DNA from: Paramyrothecium sp. XJ0827
Lineage: Eukaryota > Ascomycota > Sordariomycetes > Hypocreales > Stachybotryaceae
Reading direction: 5' to 3'
Assembly (NCBI GenBank): GCA_020881915.1
Contig: JAJFPB010000007.1
Location: 2,914,001-2,978,000 of the forward strand
DNA: 64,000 bases
Made by a program: the position numbers and the translations under genes
Part shown: piece after piece, positions 22,002 to 37,050 of the stretch
How the letters are laid out: every line of letters begins with the position of its first letter
Position numbering within the stretch: the first letter of the stretch is position 1
Notes under the pieces: generated by a model
Database searches by the model: none
The model's input: only the letters and a program-made list of their open reading frames with translations
Told to the model about the DNA's origin: nothing

Positions 22002-25000
22002 TATGAGAATGGCGAGCAGCCGTGCAGCTTATTTCTGATACGAGGCTTCATCTAAAGTAGTAACGACCAGCCGGTGCTTGACTGGGGAGCCGGAGGATAA
22101 CAATAGCCATCGATGGGATGCGGATGGGTGATACGTCGGTCGCAAGAACCACAGTCACGAAAAGCCTCGTCAGGCTTATCTCGTCACGTTGGGTAGGTTA
22201 ATGACCGAAGAGTTCAGCAATGCGTGGCGCGACAAGAAGGAAGGAACATGGAATAATTGACAGAGCGAGAGCTGTTGGAGAATGACGAGTTTATGTTGAA
22301 GGTAAGACGTAACCGGCGAGCTGGGTCGCGAAACGGGACGCTCATGTCTGTCAATAGCCACAGGCAGACATGTTCGAGCAGGAGAGATTTGAGAGTAAAA
22401 GCCTGGGGGACGCAGCGACAAGGCATGGATCATCATGTACTTGTACGGAGGAGTCGCAGGGCCTGCAACGGAGGGTTGCCCCGGTATATCTCACAGTTCC
22501 TCCGAGATGGGACAGCACCCCCTTTCACCTGTGGAAACTCCTGAGGGGCACAAGTGCCCGGGTTGACCATGGTAAAGGACGAATAAGGAAAGGAATCAGT
22601 GTGGGTGTGTGAAGGGCCGAGATGGACCGCGGCGACGCCTATTTTTCCTTGTTACCGGGGAACTGGTCCCCTTGTAACATCGCCAGGGCCAGGGTGTGCA
22701 AAGCGCGTGGGCTTCTGCAGCCATTGAGCGTTGGCACGGAGCAGACCAGGGTTATGCTAGCGAGCCAGGATCAGAGGGTGGTGGTGGCAATGACGCTTCT
22801 TAGGTGGAAGCATGTGTCCGACCTGTGAAGCTTCTGTGATTCCTTATTGCAAATGTTGGTAAAAAATCTAGCGTGCACTCAATGACCGTTCTGAGGTCAA
22901 GTTCAAGTGGCGCGAGGATACCCACGCCCGCAAGATATCATGAATTTGGGCTATCCAAGGACCTAGTCTGGTCATGGCGAAGTCCAGGGAATGTGACAAC
23001 TAGCAGTCGGCAGCAACGCTAAAGCGTCCCGTGGCTGCAACTAGCAAAAATACCTCCAGTCTGGGTGGTCAGAAAGAGGGCCAGAAAAAGATGCGCTAAG
23101 ACAGATTAGAGAGCCATGGCCTGAGCCTTACCAAGGTCCCGGTTTTCGGGAGTCCGCCAGTCCATCGGTCGAAATCCCCTTCGTTTAATCGGCTCACTTA
23201 TCTACTAGGCCTTTCGGATGTCAGAGAGTAGGACCGCCCATTGGTCTGCTCTGCGTCGACCAGCTCGAGCTTCTCTACCAAATAGCCACGTAACGCCGCA
23301 ATCTAGGTCACTGTAATGTGATGTTTCTGCGTTGTGCCAACTATGGGCACCGATCACGGTCAGCCCCCTCCCTTCAACGTAACGCTGCAGGGCCAGTCAT
23401 GGAGAAGTTCCTGTAAGCGACAGGAAATAGTGCGGCACAAGGGTCAGCAGTACGTTTGTGATCGATTCTGCATCGTCCCAACCCTTCTCCCCCTTTTGCT
23501 CTTCTCGCGTACAAAGCAGTCTGGGCGTATTCATTGGGCCCAGTGATAAAAACAGCAAGCGGAGTGCAGCTGGCAAGAGCCCTACAGTGTTGTGAAGAAA
23601 CTTGAAAATAGGCGAAGGCAAAGCCTTTCTCCATTTGCTGGGGGAAGATGTGAGAGGACCACGACAAGTGGCCCCCCTGTTCTCTGGGCGTCAAACCACC
23701 ACGAGCGTTGGGGCTGACAGGGAAGGAGCATACTTACCAAGTACCCACAGCTTGTGTGTCTCCCATTTGCCAGCAGAAAAGGTTTCAATCCTCCCAGGAA
23801 GTTGGAGTGGCTGCCGTTCGGTTACGGTTGCAATACCGGTAATGCTACAGTGTCTCGTGTAGAGCCCACCATCCATCCTGTCAAGAAACTAAGGAAGAAG
23901 AAAAAGCAAGGATTCCGCCACACCACACCTCGTCCTCTCGTCTGACACACAATACCCATGGCTGGCATGGCCAATCAAGGGTTCTGATACGTCCCAGAAA
24001 ACCGGGATCCCCAGCATATTGGGAGCTGGGCCTTGCGGGGAGTGCAAACCCCAATCTTGTCCCTTTTCCCTCATCAATTCTCTTCCATGGGAAACTATGC
24101 CTGAAATGCGCAACTGCTCTGCCCATATGCTGCGCAGTGTTAGACATCAAATTACCATGTGGATCTACTTTACCTGCCTGAAATCCCCTTACGATCTAGT
24201 TTGCTATACAGTCGGCTTTTTGGCGTCGGGGTGAGAAACCGGGGTGGAGGGGGCGCGGGTGACGATGGTCCTGCTTGTAGCTTAGCCTGCTCTTGTCCAT
24301 CTTTTCCGCATATCTCCGTTCTGGCAACCCCGGTGACCCGTTTTCAAGGCACCCTCCGCTTCTAGGCAATACGCGAAATATCACCCCCACATCGGGAGTC
24401 CGCCCGTCCATCAACATGGCCTACCTAAGTCGTTCCCCGGTCCCCTGTCCCCTGTCCCCTGTGTACAAGATGTTTAGTTTGCCTCGTTTCACGATGTAAT
24501 CATGGCCGGTTAGTGCCCCTGCCACGAATCTACAAAATTCTACACTACATTTCGTGTGTCGGCTATCATCTAACTTCCACCAGTTTCTACCTCAGCAAGG
24601 CCTGTATCTAAACCCACGGTCGTTGCCTACTTGGTATCATTATGACTTATGCCATGTACTGAATGTGCTTCTCTTCCATTGGACAAAACACACAACAGTG
24701 TTTTCGCAGGCGTTATGGCATGCTGTGCTTTTGGGGAGGCGGGGGGATGTTGTCCAAATGCCACAGTTTCTGGGCTACAAGCATTGCCCTGGCGGAAGTG
24801 TGTTTACCCTCGAGGCAACACGCCATTGACAAGCCTTGTTCTTATTGTCGTCCTATTGTTGTGCTGTTGCTTCTCATCGCTTAGCTGACGCTATGCTTTG
24901 GTCTTGTCCCCTTCCAGACAAGAGTATACCTAGATGGCGTGATCCACTTTCCTAGCCATCGCAGCTTGATGCAAGCCACTCATACATTCATAGCATTGTC

Positions 25001-26605
25001 CGCAGGACTCGTCAAGTGCACGCTACTGTTATTTATTTCGTAAACGTCTGAGGGACCTCCAACATGGAAGTTTAACATGACCTGAACCAGGGATATCATT
25101 TCAAACGCCAAAGACACGTTCCAAGCCGTAGTTTTGTATCCCGTGAAACTCCCAGAATCCTTCCTGCGCCTTTCATTGTCAATACAAGCCATCAAGCCTA
25201 GTTCTGGGACCTTTTATTCCACTATAATCTCAAGCGCAGCTCTTGACCGACCTGGCAATAACAGCCACAGCGGTCACTGCTTCTTCAAGCCTCTCAAGTC
25301 GGAACGGGGTTGACAGCACGTTTTTGGATCATATCAGCTGTTGGTTAGGCTGCCATTGATCATCTCTCGCCTCACCGGCTGATGGTTAACTGGGCTCGGT
25401 ATGCCAATTTCAGAGCTGAATGTCCACCGAGCCAATTCGTAGACGCTATAGGCAGCTAAATCGTGTTGCATGGGTTCAGAAAAGATGTTACCCCACACTT
25501 CCTAGTATGAAATGTCGTGGGGCTTGTGTATTTTCATAGTCTGGGTCTCTTCCAGCGCGTTTCCACTAGCTCATGACTGTACTTGTACATCTAATGACAT
25601 GCTGCCATGGTTCAACATAGTCCAGTGACAGGATATACGGCCATCTTCGACCGGAACACTATATGATTGAAGGGTGTATTGTTTACCCTCTGCAACACTA
25701 AAATTCACTCACTTACCTAGCAATCAATGAGTCCAAGATTGCTAATAAACCCAAAGGTCCATGAGATCTTCGTTCAGCCTGAGTGATTGTTTCAGATCTC
25801 AGTGTCAGTCAAGAGCCTTCTGGAGAGCTTGTCACAAACCTCTTAACAGGCCCAAGAGTAATATGCATGTAGCGTAAGTCCTTCGGGTATGGGATGACTG
25901 GCATAACATGGGGCAATCTAGGAAGGGGGTAGGTTTACTTTTAACCAGAAAAGGTAGAAATCTTATTAGTTCATGTATCACAGGGCGAGTATTTGGACTA
26001 GTTTGTTCTCTTTCCAGGTATGACAAAATCCCGCTCCCACCGCGATCTTTGGTCAGGGAACAGCTCAAGTCGCATATTGGCAATTAGCATTAGTGATGCA
26101 TGACAATGCATCATAAGCTATTAGGCTTACATCAGCTTCCTATATAGTTCATAGCCAGTTCTCCATAGATAGAGAACAGATCAAGCTTTTCACATCTCAT
26201 TTTCTTGCCACGATACGTGACAATTAGTGTTCACATAATACTCGAGTCGTTAGCAAAGAGATATCGGAGGATTGGTAATAAACCAAAGGAGAAAAACCCG
26301 GTATGCCAGAATTAGGTTTCACTATAGCTTGATTTGATCCAACAGGCTTTGGGCCCCTGAAAGCACAATAACTCTGTTGCATTGGCCAACCAAATTGTAA
26401 GAAAATAAACATCTTTTAAATAATAATAATAACCAAGCGACTTTAGACCTTGCCCCTCACCAGTCATGCGGATATATCTGTGTTAGTCTCAATGGCTAAG
26501 GTCGAACTCGATGCATCAGTGTCAGTGTGCCTTGCCATTTCGACTGTCAGGCATCCTCTTAGCTGGGCCAAGCCCTTATGTACCTTTTAGACGGTTGCTA
26601 ATATG
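22002..26605. other. 4.6-kb gene-free transition zone
   Basis: Open frames are short and without features. Base composition drifts from balanced towards AT-rich over the last 2 kb before the RIP isochore. A short imperfect octamer repeat (CCCCTGTC units, about 24,438-24,461) is present. No tRNA or other RNA gene could be supported. Confidence 0.45.
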
Positions 26606-26755
26606 CAGGCTTGGGAAATTAGTTAACTAAAATCTAGTTAATTAAAAATTAGTTAGAATAAAAATTAGTTAATTAAATTTTAGTTAACTAGTTTTTAGTT
26701 ATTTACTAGTTATTTAGAATAACTAAATTTTAGTTAACTAATCTTCCTAACCCTG
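26606..26755. mobile_element. hAT-type MITE, GTTAAC family (copy 1)
   Basis: A 150-bp element starts CAGGCTTGGGAA and ends in the degenerate inverted copy (CTTCCTAACCCTG). Its interior is made of TTAGTTAACTAA-like units. The flanking octamers CTAATATG and CTAACATG match at 7 of 8 positions, the difference being C/T as expected from RIP. It is the member closest to the genes and marks the edge of the AT-rich block. Confidence 0.75.
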
Positions 26756-29180
26756 CTAACATGGTCTTGGTAACAGTGCTTATTGTGCTTCTTTCCAAAT
26801 CTTACTACTACCGTGCTACATATTGTGCTAAGTAGTCACAGGCATGTATATGCAATGTGTTCCACGTGACATACTGGCAATATATGGCGGGTAATAATGC
26901 GGTAGAGGCCCCGTTTGTATAGCTATCTCTTATTATACTTGCCTTTTTTAGTTAAGTAATAACAGATAATGCCCGGTCTATATTATATTATATTAAGAAA
27001 TTTATTAAGATAATCTAAATTTAAGAATTTTAAATAGGGACCTAAATATAATAAAAATAATTTAATAGGGAGATCTAATACCTAGAATCTTAGATATAGT
27101 AATTATTACACTTAATATTAAATATAATATAAAGGCTACTAAATATAACTAAAGGAAAAATAAATATACTATAAAAAAAAGGCAAACTTAAGATTAAGTA
27201 ATAATATTTAATTAAGGTTATTCTATTTAGTACTACTAATATTAATCTAAGTCTGTTATAGACTAGATTTAGTAATCTATAAAATATAATATAATAAGTA
27301 CTACCTATATAAAAAGAAGATTATTATTTCTAGTAATATAAAAGAAAAATTTTAGTAGATTTATTTTAAATCTATCTTTATTTATTATTTTAATTATTAA
27401 TATTATTTTTATTTAAAGATATTAATAAAATTATTAATAATCTTATAATTACTACTTAGTTTAAATAGGATTATATTACCCTTATTAGATATTAAATTCC
27501 TTTTATTTAGTACTAAAGTTATTAATAAGTTATTTATATTAATTATATAATATCTTTAATTAATTTATTACTTTATTAATATATTAAATCTCTTAGTAAG
27601 CTATTAGAATTTTATTACTAAGCTACTAGAACTAAATATAATTATAGTAATTTAGCTTATTATTATAAATTAGGCCTTAAGTCTAATCTTAATAGTAGCT
27701 ACCTTAGATTTAATTCTATTAAAAATAATCTTATTAATTTTCTTATTAGAAATACTTTATAGGGCCTTAGTAGCTATTAAATTTAATTATTATATTATTT
27801 TTATTATCTTATTTATATTAGTTTTAGCTTTAAGAAATTAATTTATAATTTATTTCTTTATTTTAGTAATTCTAGTATTAATCTTACTAAGAGCCTTATA
27901 TAAGATTACTAATTCTATAATTATATATTTAGAGTTAATTAGGGCTTTTTTTAATAAAATAATAATATTAATTCTAATTTCTATAATAAAGAATTTAATT
28001 TATTAATTAGTAGTATCTCTTTTATATTTTAGGATATATATTAGATTTAATTATTTAATAAAACTAAGGCTATTAATTATAATTATATTTAGTACTTTAT
28101 AAGGATCTAATATATAAATTATAATTATATTAATATTTAATAAAAGTTTATTTATTTAATAAATAAATATACCTTAATTAATAATATATCTATTTTTTTA
28201 TTATATTATTACTATATTTTTATATATATTTTTAAGGTTTTAAATAATTTTAGTTTTAGAAATAGTTTTATTTTCTTTTATATTATTTTTAGTTTTAAGA
28301 ATATATATTTAAATCTTATAATATAATTAACTCTTAGTAATATTATTATAATTAGATTCTTTAATTAAGTAGTTATTTTTAATAAACTTAAGGGCTAAAG
28401 TAATAAAAATATTTTTAATAGTTTACTATTTCTTAGGACTTTCCTTTTTATTTAATTATATATATATTTAATTTTACTATTTCTTTTTATTTTTTTAGTA
28501 ACTTATTAATAATATTATTACTAAGTATTTATTTAAATACTTTTATTTAATACTAAACTAATTCTACTATTAGTTATATTTTCTTTATTTACTTTTTTTA
28601 TATAGCTAAAACTACTATAAGAAATTACTAAAATAATTTTAAATAATTTTTCTTTATTATTAGTTTTAATAAGTTTTTTACTTTTTTTAATACTTTATTA
28701 AGTAATCTTTCTTTTAAGTATAACTATATAATTAAGTTATTTATATATAAGAAGTTATTTAGCTATAATATTCTTATAGTTAGTAAATATATTAACTAAC
28801 TTAATATTACTAATTATATATCTATTATAATTACTAAGAATAGCTTTAGTAACTTTAAGTTTAGTAGCCTAGATATAAAGAATATTTTATTTAATATTAA
28901 ATTTAAAGACTTATAGATTTTTAAAATAAATTTATTTAATTATAAGAGCTTCTTTATTAAATTAGATTTTATTAGTATTTTTAAAGAGCTTTCTTTTTTA
29001 AAAATTAGAATTAATAAGAGCTAATTAACTTAGGAAAATTAATTATTTAATATAATTAAATTAATTAATATTATTATAGAAAGTAATAAATATTTTTTTA
29101 ATATTATCTTTAAAGAAGTTATTATTTTTATTTATTTAGTAGCTTCTTTTATATATAGGTATTTAGTAGAGGGTTTATAT
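26756..29180. repeat. Start of the RIP isochore; degraded repeat including an X fragment
   Basis: Base composition falls abruptly to A+T from about 26,970. CA and TG dinucleotides almost vanish and TA dominates, the mark of repeat-induced point mutation. Positions about 26,975-27,110 match the start of repeat X (compare 48,320 and 61,630). The rest (27.1-29.18 kb) has stop codons in all frames and cannot be assigned to a family. Confidence 0.6.
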
Positions 29181-32100
29181 AATCTAATAATTAAATATAT
29201 ATAATTATTAAAGAGAAATATAATATCTCTATAATTATTATTATTACTAGTAAATATAAATATATATAGTACTTTTAAAATTAGATAATTCCTTAAGCTC
29301 TAATTTACTTTAAACTATACTTTAGTTTAAATAGCTATATAATTAGCTAATATTTTAGCTATAAATATAGAAAGCTCTATATAAATATATTTAAAATAAA
29401 GCTCTATAAATATATATAATTTCCTAATTAAGAAAAGATCTATATTTAGCTAATATCCGGTTTTAGCTATATAATTAGCTATATTTACTATAGGGACTTT
29501 TATTAGTGCCTATATTAGCTATAATAACTATAAGATCTACTATAGAATAATTCTAAATTCCTTATTAATACTAAGGTAGCTAAAAATATAGGTAAATAAA
29601 ATAAGAAGGAATTAATTTCTAATACTTAGAAATAGAAAATCTTTAATTCTAGAAAAAAAAGAAATTCCTAGGAAATAATAAGAAGAAAATTTTTATAAAG
29701 GAAGACTTAATTTCTCTCTAAAAATCCTATTCTTCTTTACTAAGTAACTATTTATTTACTTTACTATTATCTATTTATTATAACTACCCTATTTTATATA
29801 TATATCTATTATATATATATATTTAATATATCTAACTATTTAGATAATCTTTAATCTATTAGTAGCTCTAAGGCCTCTATATCTAATACCTAGCTAATTA
29901 TAGACCCTATAGAGGCCTTAACTATTTCCCTTATAGAATTTAATTCTAGTAGGGACCTAGAAGAGACCCCTAGGGCCCCTAATACCCCTAGGGCCCCTAT
30001 ATCTACTACTAGTAGCTTAGTAGCTATAATAGTAAGCTATTTTAACCCTAAATAATAACTAGTACCTATATTAGTATATATATTTATAAATAATCTATTT
30101 ACTAGGGCTCTTTTACCTTATAATAATAATATAGAAAGAGAGATCCTATATAAATATACTATATAAGTTATTTATTTCTTTATTATATTTTCTTTTTTTT
30201 CTATATATATATAAAGCTTTATTATTATATACTAATATATATATATTTAGATATAATTTTTAAGCTACTTATAAAGCTAGGAAATTAAACTTAATATATT
30301 TAAATCTAGCTAGGTATTATTAAAATAATTACCTTAAAATTACCTATAATAAAAAATTAGAATTATTTAGAAAAAGAAGTAAATTATATTTTATTTTCCC
30401 TATTTCCTATATAATATAATATAATATAATATAATATAATATAATATAATATATATATATATATATATACTAATTTAATATAGAAGCTAACCTATTAAGC
30501 CTAATTACTACTAGCTCTATAATACCTTAAATCCCTAGTAAATGCCCTAGGGATATTATAGCTATAGTAAATTAATTTTCTAAAAAGGAAGCCCTTAATA
30601 GGGTCCTAAATTTCCTTATAGAAAATAATATCTCTTTTAATATAATAGATTTGCCAGCTTTTTAAAGCCTATTATCCTATTATAATAGGTAAGTAAAGAT
30701 TTTTATTTTAATTATATATTACTTCTTTAGTTATAATTCCTTTTTAAGTTACTACCTAATATCTCCTAAATTACTATAATTATTCTTATTTACTTAGTTT
30801 ATTATATATAAGCTAATATATATATATATCTATTTAGTAAGGCCCCTATTATTAATAGGAAGAAAATATAATTATTATTATTTAATACCTTTAAAAAGGG
30901 CCTTAGGGCCCTAAATAGTTAATTAGAAGATAATATTTGATCTAATGGGGTATTTTCCCTTATATTTAATATATGGTCTTTAAATATAGGGGCTTCCTAT
31001 CTAGGAATTATTGCTATTTTCCTAGATAGTAATTTTACCTTATATTATAAGCTTATAAGTAAGTTATTTATTTTATTATATTATCTACTATTATATTATT
31101 TACTATTATATTATTATATTATCTATATTTATATATATATATATAACTAACTACTATTTAGGCTTTAATAAACTTCAAGAGGCTTATATAGGCCTTAATA
31201 TTTATAAGGAATTCCTATTTACCTTATCCCCTTATTCTTATATTACAGAATATACTATTTTAAGGTAAGTTTTCTATTTTCCCTTTATTATATTATATAT
31301 ATTATATAATATAATATATATATATATATATATAACTAACTATATAATAGTATTACTAGAGATAATATAATAAATAATAATACCTTTTTATAAGCCTATA
31401 AGTCAAATTTAAATATAACTAGAAAATCAATAACTTTTAAGGCCAATATTTAATATGTAGTATATATAATTAATTTAGTAGTACAAGATATATTATTAGA
31501 TTTTCTATTATCTAAAAAAATAGCTACTAATTTATCTATTTATATTTATTTAACTATAGATAAATTAAATAGAGATCTAGTAGTAGAAATAGAAGATTTA
31601 GACTTCAAAGGTATATTATTTTTTATATTTCCCCTCTATTTATATATATATCTATATATATATATATTATATTATATATTTACTAATATCTATTATATAT
31701 AGATCTTCTAAGCCATATTTATTAAATAGTATCTCTTATAAAATATAGTTAAGAGCCTAGAAAGCTATTAGAAGAGGCTATTTTAAAATATAAGGATTCT
31801 AATACCTTAGAAAGTAAAAAATAACAGATTCCTATAGGTAAGTTATTTCTAATTCCCCTATATATATATATATCTATATATATAGATATATAATATAATA
31901 TAATTACTAATAATATAATATAGATATAGTAACCCATTAGAATTTAACCTTTTTTATTACTTAAGGCTACTATTAAATTAAAAGAGCCTCTTTCCTATAT
32001 ATATAGAAATACTACTAATAAGGAATTTAAAAATATATTTCTATCCGAAATTAACTAGAAAAAACCCAGGCCCTAGCCAATCTCTTTAGGGGTTTTTTAA

Positions 32101-32331
32101 GGCCTTTAGAAATATTATAAGGCCAGCTATATATAATACTTCCAGAAAGTCTTTTATATATATATCTATTATATAAAGACTTAAATTGCTATAAGGAAAA
32201 GTATACTAAAATAATTACTAATCCTAATTATAAGGAATATATAAGTTATTTTCTTAGTATTATTATTATTACTATTACTAATATATATATATATAGGGGG
32301 ACTTTTTTACTTACTTAGGATCCTCTATTTC
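29181..32331 (+). mobile_element. RIP-degraded hAT transposon, copy 1 (5' and 3' truncated)
   Basis: The plus strand reads as a hAT transposase in the same order as the better copy at 54.2-58.9 kb, with many stops. An N-terminal Ser/Asp-rich segment begins at 29,828, where the initiator reads ATA instead of ATG. A BED-like finger region lies at about 30,260, the GAFS/FDIWSS-type segment at about 30,940-31,050, and the CIAH-like segment at about 31,440-31,560. Introns hold (TA)n runs and a pentanucleotide run (ATAAT)n at about 30,412-30,452. Non-coding 5' sequence with the family subterminal repeat begins near 29,200; no TIR is visible there. The copy stops at 32,331, where a MITE begins. Confidence 0.72.
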
Positions 32332-32739
32332 CAGGCTTGGGAAACTGGTTAACTAATTAACTAATAACCTATATTTAGTTAACTAATTTTTAGTTTAATC
32401 TATTTTTGGTTAACCTATTTTTGGTTAATTATCTATTTTCCTATTATATTTAAATTAATATCTATAATTATATATATATATATATCTAATAGATATCTGA
32501 TTATAACTCCTATATAAGCTTTAAAAATCTAGTTATAGCTATTATAATAGATATAAATAAGGTAATTTAATATTAGCTAACTAATTTTTGGTTAACTTAT
32601 TTTTGGTTAATCTATATTTGGTTAACTAAAAATTAGTTAACTTATATTTGGTTTAACCTATTTTTGGTTAACTAAATATTAATTAACCTAATTTATTTTT
32701 AGTTAACCTAGATTTAGTTAACTAACCTTCTTAAGCCTG
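32332..32739. mobile_element. hAT-type MITE, GTTAAC family (copy 2, rearranged flank)
   Basis: This 408-bp element starts CAGGCTTGGGAAA and ends TTCTTAAGCCTG. Its units are of the type TTTTTGGTTAAC, and a related inverted copy lies at 48,963-49,442. The octamer before it is TCTATTTC, inside hAT copy 1, but the octamer after it is GTAGTACT. The host hAT sequence does not resume, so the right flank has been exchanged or deleted. Confidence 0.72.
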
Positions 32740-35700
32740 GTAGTACTAAATAAGTACTTATTTAGATTAATTTAATTTATTAATAGCTTTATTTCTTTTA
32801 TATTTTAAAATACTAGATTTAATATTACTAAATTATTTTTAAGTTATACTAGAATTAATACTATAATTTTTATATTAATATTATTTATAGATATATTAAA
32901 TTTATCTTTATTAATATTAAAGAAGATCTTATAAAAAGAATTAAGGGACTTAAATAAAAATAACTTTATATTTACTTTAGGGGATTTTAGATTTATAAAG
33001 TTATTTATAACTATATTACTATTATTTTAGAAATTACTATAATTAGATTTATTCTTTATTATATAAAATAAAATTTAGCTCTTACTTAGAGCTAATTCTA
33101 CTATAGTAAATATAGATCCTATATTAGTAATACTAAGTCTATAAAGTAAAGTCAGTACTTATATATTACTAGATTTATATATATATTACTAGATTTATAT
33201 ATATATTACTAGATTTATATATATATTATTAGATTTATATATAAAAGTAGATTTATTTATAGAATAATAAATATATTTATAAATTACTAGATTTAATTAT
33301 AGTAATTATATAAAAATTTTAATAATAATATAAAAGAAGAGTTTAATTTTTTATTTTTAATATTAATTATAAAATAATAAATTATAAGGAAATATTAAAT
33401 ATAATAAATTTCTACTAAATTTATTATAAAAAGAATAAATTTAATATATAAAATAAGTACTATTTTTTTATAATACTTATTTATTAAGGTAAGTACTAGA
33501 TTTATATATTTTCTAGCTATATATAGCTAGTAATATATTTAAATTAAGCCTTTATTTAAAAAATTCCTATTAATTTAAGTTAATATTTTCTTTATATACC
33601 TAAATAAAATTAAATATAATTTTAGTTATTTCTATTTTAATAATTTAATTATTATTTTTAGTTATAAGTTCTTTTTAGTAAATTAGATATTTTATATTTA
33701 GTTTCTAGCTATATTTAGTTTTATAATATTATATAATATATTTAATCTTTTATTAATTACTTTTATTTTATTTATTTACTTTTACTAATTTAAGTAATAA
33801 TTATTATTTATTAAAAGAATTAGATTCTTATATTAGTTTTTTATAATTATATTATTAAAACTACTAAATAAATCTTCTATATATATAAAAAATCTAGCTT
33901 AAATACTTATAAATATATTTTCTAGAGAATTATATATAATTTAGTTTTTATTAGAAATTACTTATACTTAGATTTTCTAAATAAGTAATAATCTTTATAA
34001 AACTAAAAATATATAATATTACTTTTTTATATATTAGAAGACTTATATTTTATATTATATCTAATTTTAATTAATAAGGCTATAATATTAAATAAATATT
34101 ATATTTTTAATAGTTTATTTACTTAATTATTTTAATTATTTTTTTATAAATTTAATATTATTTTAAATTAATTTAATTAAAATATTTATAATTAAAAGTA
34201 ATTAGAACCTTAGAACTAATTAATTTAGTAATTTTTCTATTAATTCTAATCTTATATTATTAAGATTATATTATAAAACTAAAAATAAATTAATTTATAA
34301 AGTATTTAGATCTATTACTATATAATACTAAATTACTATTTTTATTATTTAATTCTTATATTCTAAGATTTTATTTATTTATAGGTAATAAGTTACTAAT
34401 ATAAGGAATTTAATTCTTAAATTAATAAATAAAGTAATTTATAAAGTAAATATAAATTTTAAATCTTAATTACTAATAATTTATTTTAAAATACCTTAAT
34501 CTTAGATTAGTAGATTCTAAAGTAATATTATTACTTAATTCTTTACTTTATATATTAAATATTTTACTAAAAGTATTATTTTTTTAAGAATAAATAATTA
34601 ATTATATATAAGAAATCTAATTTAATATAATTTATTATTTTCTAATATAACTTTATTAATTTTACTTTTAATATATTAATTATAAAATCTATTATTATTA
34701 TATAATAGGATTATAAAATAGTTTTAATTAATTAAAGCTTTTTTAAAGCTAATTTTTTATTTATTAAATTCTTTTAATATAAAAAGTAATAATTAATATA
34801 GACTTAAATTAAGTAATTTATTTCTTTAAAGTATATTAGTAATAACTTAGATTTTATTTTAGTAGTACTAAAGTAATATTTCTTATTATAAGTAATTATA
34901 AGTAATAATAAAATAATTAAATTTAATATATAAAGTCTTAAGATATCTTAGTAGTTCTTATAATATAGTAATCTATTTTTTAATAACGCCTAAGACTTAA
35001 TTAGAATTTATATTTTATATTTTTATTATATAGATTTCTAATCTTAAGTTTTATAGGCTTAAATAGCTCTTATAATTTATATATATTAATAATTTATTTT
35101 ATATTTATTTAATATTACTTACTTTAGTATTAAGTCTATTATAGCTTCTATAAATAAATATATTAAAAAATTAACTTTAGTTTCTAATTTATTAAATCTA
35201 GATTTCTATATATCTCTATAAATAAGTTCTTCTATAGGTAATTTAAATAATAATATTAAGTATTCTAGATATATAGAAAATATAGAAACTAAATTATAAG
35301 AAGTAGTTTATAATATTAATAAGTTTTATATTAATTTTATTAAGATTTATTATTATAAAGAAAATATATATAAGAATTTCCTTAGTAATAATATAATTAA
35401 TAATAATATTAATTATATATTAATTAAATTAAATTATTTTCTTAAGTTTATAAACTACTTATATTATAGTAGTAATCTTAGTTTCTATAAATCTATATTA
35501 CTTCTTAACTTTTAAAATTAACTTAAATATAAATAATATTAGTTATAATTATATTATAGAAATATTCTTTTTTAAAATACTAAAACTATTTTAAGTACTT
35601 ATAAATTAAAATATAAATAAACTAAATCTATTTTTATATATAGTAACTTTAAAAAATAATAATTTAATTAGATTATAATATTAAAAAAACTAAATAATAA

Positions 35701-37050
35701 AAAAACTCTATATATTTTTAAAATAAATTTAGTTTTATTTTTATTAATTTAAATTCTAATTTTTATACTTACTTTTTCTTTATTAATTTTAATATTTCTA
35801 TAAGTAATATCTTTACTTTCTAAGCTAATTATAATAATATATTTTTTATTACTAAAGTAATTTAATATATATATTATATTAGGGAATATCTTATTATAAG
35901 TATTTAGTTATTTTTATATAGATTTTAAGTTCTAAGAGATTATTTAAAAAAAAATAAGCTTTTAGAAGATTTAAATCTTATTATTAATTTTAGTTATTTT
36001 ATTACTATTAATAAGAAATTTAAGTAGTTTTATTACTAAGTATACTATAAAGGATTTTTCTATTAATATATAAATTCTATTTTTATTTAAGATTTATAAT
36101 ATACTATATAAGTATTTAAGGTAATTCTTCTTAATATTAGAAAATATAATAATATTATTAATATAGATTTATATAAAATATTAGTATTTTAAAAAGATTT
36201 TATTTATAAATCTTTATATAAAACTTAGTAAATTATAAAATTCTATTAGTACTATATTAAATACTTTAAGCTCTTTATTAAATATAATAGCTATTCTTTC
36301 TTAGTATAATCTATATATAAAAAGCTAATAGAAAAATCCTATTATATTAAATATTAAATAAAACTTTTTTTATAAGTATTTAATATTATATTAAACTAAT
36401 CTAGTAAAGAATATATATTTAGAATTATAATACTATTTAATAATTATAAATTAATAATAACTTAGCCTTTTTATTAGCTATTTATAATATATTAAATAAT
36501 AAATACTAGATATATAACAGAAGTAAATTAATCTATATAATCTATTTTTCTTACCTAATATAATATATTATAGATTTTATTTAGAATTTATTAATTCTTA
36601 AGCCCTAGGAAATACTTTTAGATTATATAGTATTAATTCTACTATTTATTAATAAGATTAATTTATATTTTTATTTCTTTAGGTATTAATATAATATTTC
36701 TATTATAATAAATATTAAATTTATTTATTAATTTAATAAATACTAATATTATAAAATAATCTTTAATAACTATATATACTCTAAATTAATTCTTTTAGAA
36801 GAATATATCTTTTAAGTAATTAATTCTATAATTTAGTATACTATAATTAACCTAAGTAAGATCTTAATTAGTTCCTTTTAGGGTTCCTATTTCTTTTACT
36901 ACTTCTATAAGTTCCTTACTATTTATAATATTAATAACTAGGAATTTAGTATCTAAAGTAATATATTTTACTTAAGGCTTAAGAAAAGTTACCTTAGCTT
37001 ATAAGTTAGTTTATATTATATTTTTTAATCTCTTATTATATTAAATAACT
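32740..37050. repeat. 4.3-kb RIP-saturated repeat, family not recognised
   Basis: Almost pure A/T with C only in CC/CT and G only in GG/AG contexts. All frames are closed. A four-copy 22-bp tandem repeat built on TATTACTAGATTTATATA lies at about 33,165-33,240. I could not see LTRs, TIRs or a protein motif, so the family remains open. Confidence 0.5.

Noticed and set aside
32740..37050. Possible LTR retrotransposon in the RIP-saturated block
   Set aside because: No terminal direct repeats, primer site or reverse transcriptase motif could be seen. The call would be a guess.
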